Assembly: GCA_023424865.1 (NCBI GenBank)
Contig: JAFADM010000169.1
Coordinates: 1-8,429 of the forward strand
DNA: 8,429 nucleotides
DNA from: Bacillota bacterium
GTDB lineage: Bacteria; Bacillota_A; Clostridia; DSM-8532
Direction: 5' to 3'
Every line of letters starts with the position of its first letter. Position 1 is the stretch's first letter. Under the pieces are notes generated by a model that searched no databases, was not told where the DNA came from, and saw only the letters and a list, made by a program, of their open reading frames with translations. A program made the translations under genes and the position numbers. Below, piece after piece: positions 5,321-8,429 of the stretch.

Positions 5321-8300
5321 AAAAATTTGAGCGGCGCACCCGCGAAATGGAACGCTTCCTGCATGTGGAGCTGGAGAATCTTGCCCCCTTTGAAACCCTG
5401 GAGGGCGCCAACGGCCCGGATGAAATATACAATAAGCTTCCCGAGATCTTTAATGGAATGCCTATTGAGCTTAATGACTTTTTTGTAGGCCGGAATCGTT
5501 ATCTGTGGTTAAGAAAAAAGGTGAAGCTGCCTGATGCCAGGGACGGTTATACGGTAACAGGCCTTTTCGATTTTGGCAAAACCGGCGGCGGCCATAACAG
5601 CGGCTTTGAATCCTTGCTTTTTATTGACGGCCATCCCTGCCAGGGTGTGGACACCTTTCACAACGATGTTAACCTGGATAAGTTTGCGGGAAAAGAAGTG
5701 GAAATAATCTTCCTTCTCTGGACGGGACTGGAAGGGGGAGGGGCTCACACCACCTTCTATCACCAGATTAAAAGGGCTCAAATCGGGTATCTTCATAAAG
5801 CCGCCGACGAGCTTTACTACTTCTATAAAGCCATTTTCAAAACCGTTAAGCTTCTTGGGGATGAAAACCCGGAAAAGCATGCCCTCATAGCCGCCATGGA
5901 TCGCTCCCTGGCCTTCCTTAACTGGGATGTGGACAAATTCCACGGGACGGTGTCCCAGGCACTTGACAGCCTCATGGGAAGCCTTGAAAAAATGGAGAAA
6001 AACAGTGCCGTCACCGTACACTGTGTCGGCCACACCCATATTGACGTTGCCTGGCTGTGGCGCCTCAAGCATACCCGTGAAAAGGCCATGCGCTCCTTCT
6101 CCACAGCTTTAAAGCTCATGGAGGAATTCGACGATTACTATTTTCTACAGTCCCAGCCCCAGCTTTATAAATACATAAAGAGCGATTATCCCGAAATTTA
6201 CGAGAAAATTAAAAAGAAGGTTGCCGGCGGACAGTGGGAAGCCGACGGCGGCATGTGGCTGGAAGCCGACTGCAATATCACCTCCGGCGAATCCCTGGTA
6301 CGCCAGTTCCTTCACGGCATTTCCTTCCTTCGTGAGGAATTCGGCGTCAATTGCCAATACCTGTGGCTCCCGGACGTTTTCGGCTACAGCTGGGCTCTTC
6401 CCCAGATTCTCCGCCAGTGCAATATTAAAACCTTCATGACAACCAAGATAAGCTGGAACCAGTACAATACCATGCCAAACGACCTTTTCGTATGGCGCGG
6501 CATAGACGGCAGCGAAATACTTACCTATTTCATTACCACTCCTGAGGTGGGAGCAGCCCCCGACAGCCGTTTTGCCACCTACAACGGGATGCTCAGCCCC
6601 CGGTCGGTCCTTGGAACCTGGAAGAAATTCAGGAACAAGGATATCAGCCAGGACGTGCTCATTTCCTACGGTTATGGCGACGGCGGCGGAGGTGTCAACC
6701 GGAACATGCTTAAAATGCGCCGGGCCATGGATAAGCTTCCGGGACTTCCCAACGTTAAAACAGGCCGGGCAAGCGAATTCTTTGATAAGCTTCATGACTC
6801 CGTTGAAGCCACCGACAGGTATGTTGCTACCTGGGACGGTGAGCTGTACCTTGAATACCACCGGGGAACCTACACCAACCAGGCCTATAATAAGAAAGCC
6901 AACCGCAAGCTGGAAAACAAGCTCTCAGAATCGGAATGGCTGTCCAGCATGCATTACCTTAAAGAAGGAACCTATGACCATGGAACCCTCCATGAGGGCT
7001 GGGAAACCATCTTAAGAAACCAGTTCCATGACATTATTCCCGGCTCCTCCATCCGTGAGGTTTATGAGGACTCCAAAAAGGAATACGAGGGGGTGGATGA
7101 GGCACTTACCCTCCTTCAGGATAAGGTTCTTTCGGGCCTTACCCAAAAAAACGGCAGCGCCTATACTCTGTGGAACTTCGGAAGCTTTACCCGCCGCGAG
7201 GCCGTGTTTGTTCAAGAGAAGCGCAGTGGTGTGTTCAAGGATGAAAAGGGCCGGGTGCTGGATACCCAAAAGACCGAGGACGGTTATTGGGTTCGGGTAG
7301 ATCTTGCTCCTCTCTCCATCTGCAGCCTTACCTTTGAAGAAGGCTCCGAGTTCATAGCAGCCCCGTCTCCTTTTATCGTGGATGTGGCTGCCAGGAAGCT
7401 GACAACGCCCTTTTACAGCATTTCCTGGAATGATGAAAACGAGCTTGTTGAAATTTATGACCTGGAAAACAAGCGGCAGGTGCTGAAGGGAAAGGGCAAT
7501 GCCCTGGAGATTTTTGAGGATAAGCCCCTTGCCCACGATGCCTGGGATATTGATCTGTTCTATACTCAGAAAAAAGAGAAGCCCATGGTTAAAGCTCCGG
7601 CAAGGCTTATTGAACAGGGCAATCTTCGTACCGTGGTTCGTTTTGAATATGCCTACAACGCATCTGTGATCCAGCAGGATATGATCGTCTACAGTGACAG
7701 CCGCCGTATTGATTTTGCAACCCGGGTAGACTGGAGAGAGGATCACCGTCTTTTAAAAACCGCCTTTGAGGTGAATGTAAGAAGCACCAAGGCCACCTAC
7801 GACATTCAGTTCGGGCATGTGGAACGACCCACCCACTACAATACCAGCTGGGACTATGCCCGTTTTGAGGTGGTAGGCCATAAATGGGCCGACGTATCCG
7901 AGGATAATTACGGTGTCAGCCTTCTTAACGAAAGCAAATACGGCTACAACATCAAGGATAATGTGATGAAGCTGTCCCTTTTAAAGAGCAGCAAAAGCCC
8001 CGACACCCAATCGGATATGGGAAGCCACAGCTTTACCTATGCCCTGTATCCCCATGCCGGTGATTTTAAAAAGGGCGGCACCCTGGCTGAGAGCACGGCC
8101 CTCAACCTGCCGGCCGGTGTGGCTTGCGGCGCACCGCTTCTAAAGGAGAAGCAGCTTTTCAGACTTTCCGGCGAAGGCGTTATTGTGGATGCCGTTAAAA
8201 AGGCGGAAAAGGAGGAATGCCTTATCCTGCGTGTCCATGAGGCTTTTGGCGGCACTCGGAGCCTTCGTATCACCTCCGACCTTGACCTTATAGCTTATGC

Positions 8301-8409
8301 CCCCTGCAACCTCCTGGAGGAGGAAACCGGAGAAAAGATTACTGCCGATGCCATTGACCTAACGCTTAAGCCCTTTGAAATACAAACCCTTAAGGTTTGG
8401 TTCAGGTAA
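5305..8409 (+). CDS. GH38 alpha-mannosidase, complete, cytoplasmic
   Basis: 1034-residue retaining alpha-mannosidase of glycoside hydrolase family 38, close in length to yeast vacuolar Ams1 (about 1080) and longer than E. coli MngB. Residues 1-230 are the N-terminal domain of the Ams1-like group. The catalytic barrel begins at VTVHCVGHTHIDVAW (237-250). By comparison with Golgi mannosidase II, zinc ligands would be H245, D247, D357 and H575 (NQFHDIIPGSS, 572-582), and D357 in WLPDVFGYS is the catalytic nucleophile. The GYGDGGGG loop (456-463) is also characteristic. A helical middle domain (about 515-600, including EYHRGTYT) precedes the beta-rich C-terminal domain (about 650-1034). There is no signal peptide, so it acts on imported oligomannosides or mannosyl compounds, releasing mannose. 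All key residues and a normal C-terminus (PFEIQTLKVWF) are present. ATG 5305 has GGAGG at 5293-5297, 7 bases upstream. Probably controlled by the upstream AraR-like regulator. Exact linkage preference is not readable. Confidence 0.95.
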   Translation: MFFPVEKFERRTREMERFLHVELENLAPFETLEGANGPDEIYNKLPEIFNGMPIELNDFFVGRNRYLWLRKKVKLPDARDGYTVTGLFDFGKTGGGHNSGFESLLFIDGHPCQGVDTFHNDVNLDKFAGKEVEIIFLLWTGLEGGGAHTTFYHQIKRAQIGYLHKAADELYYFYKAIFKTVKLLGDENPEKHALIAAMDRSLAFLNWDVDKFHGTVSQALDSLMGSLEKMEKNSAVTVHCVGHTHIDVAWLWRLKHTREKAMRSFSTALKLMEEFDDYYFLQSQPQLYKYIKSDYPEIYEKIKKKVAGGQWEADGGMWLEADCNITSGESLVRQFLHGISFLREEFGVNCQYLWLPDVFGYSWALPQILRQCNIKTFMTTKISWNQYNTMPNDLFVWRGIDGSEILTYFITTPEVGAAPDSRFATYNGMLSPRSVLGTWKKFRNKDISQDVLISYGYGDGGGGVNRNMLKMRRAMDKLPGLPNVKTGRASEFFDKLHDSVEATDRYVATWDGELYLEYHRGTYTNQAYNKKANRKLENKLSESEWLSSMHYLKEGTYDHGTLHEGWETILRNQFHDIIPGSSIREVYEDSKKEYEGVDEALTLLQDKVLSGLTQKNGSAYTLWNFGSFTRREAVFVQEKRSGVFKDEKGRVLDTQKTEDGYWVRVDLAPLSICSLTFEEGSEFIAAPSPFIVDVAARKLTTPFYSISWNDENELVEIYDLENKRQVLKGKGNALEIFEDKPLAHDAWDIDLFYTQKKEKPMVKAPARLIEQGNLRTVVRFEYAYNASVIQQDMIVYSDSRRIDFATRVDWREDHRLLKTAFEVNVRSTKATYDIQFGHVERPTHYNTSWDYARFEVVGHKWADVSEDNYGVSLLNESKYGYNIKDNVMKLSLLKSSKSPDTQSDMGSHSFTYALYPHAGDFKKGGTLAESTALNLPAGVACGAPLLKEKQLFRLSGEGVIVDAVKKAEKEECLILRVHEAFGGTRSLRITSDLDLIAYAPCNLLEEETGEKITADAIDLTLKPFEIQTLKVWFR

Positions 8410-8429
8410 AGGATTTGATTCAAGTAAAG

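Noticed and set aside
6145..6861. 238-codon minus-strand open frame, with similar ones at 5509-6072 and 7012-7746
   Set aside because: They lie entirely inside the intact GH38 gene, show no recognisable domain and lack convincing start signals. They are antisense shadows.
8401..8429. Near-duplicate TTCAGGTAAAG / TTCAAGTAAAG at the right edge
   Set aside because: Two short similar 11-mers spanning the mannosidase stop; too short and too close to the edge to call a repeat or site.

Overview
The window looks like chromosomal DNA of an anaerobic, low-to-mid GC Bacillota (probably class Clostridia). The evidence is strong AGGAGG/GGAGG-type ribosome binding sites, sigma-A-like promoters, an AraR-type GntR/LacI regulator, and a heavy-metal-binding SafE/cupredoxin fusion of a kind typical of that class. 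This is an inference from gene types; no rRNA or marker gene is present. No mobile element, CRISPR array or tRNA was seen, and base composition looks even throughout.

Layout from left to right: (1) a RidA/YjgF-family protein (117-587, +). (2) A 624-residue membrane protein (670-2544, +) with an N-terminal HMA metal-binding domain, a SafE/DsbD-like membrane core and two C-terminal cupredoxin-like domains; it probably handles copper or another soft metal. (3) A five-unit, 21-22 bp tandem array directly after its stop (2547-2662), then a possible 31-residue single-span membrane protein (2703-2798, +). (4) A convergent GNAT acetyltransferase (2807-3595, -) with a C-terminal helix-hairpin-helix domain resembling the RNA polymerase alpha C-terminal domain; its terminator overlaps the stop codons of both converging frames. 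(5) A divergent regulatory region (3596-3854) with a promoter for each direction, each associated with its own dyad. (6) An AraR-like regulator (3855-5006, +) ending in a hairpin/T-run terminator. (7) A complete GH38 alpha-mannosidase (5305-8409, +) with its own promoter.

The clearest functional unit is the regulator plus the mannosidase. A 12-bp sequence (AAATGATATATT) occurs upstream of both, in opposite orientations. At the regulator it is one arm of a dyad covering the predicted -10 box. At the mannosidase it lies just upstream of the -35 box. The simplest reading is an autoregulated, sugar-responsive repressor that also controls cytoplasmic breakdown of alpha-mannosides. No transporter for the substrate is in the window.

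I see no clearly unprecedented multi-gene system. The items most worth a second look are the GNAT/alpha-CTD-like fusion, the shared operator pair, the 21-bp tandem array with the adjacent small membrane protein, and the dyad centred on the acetyltransferase promoter.
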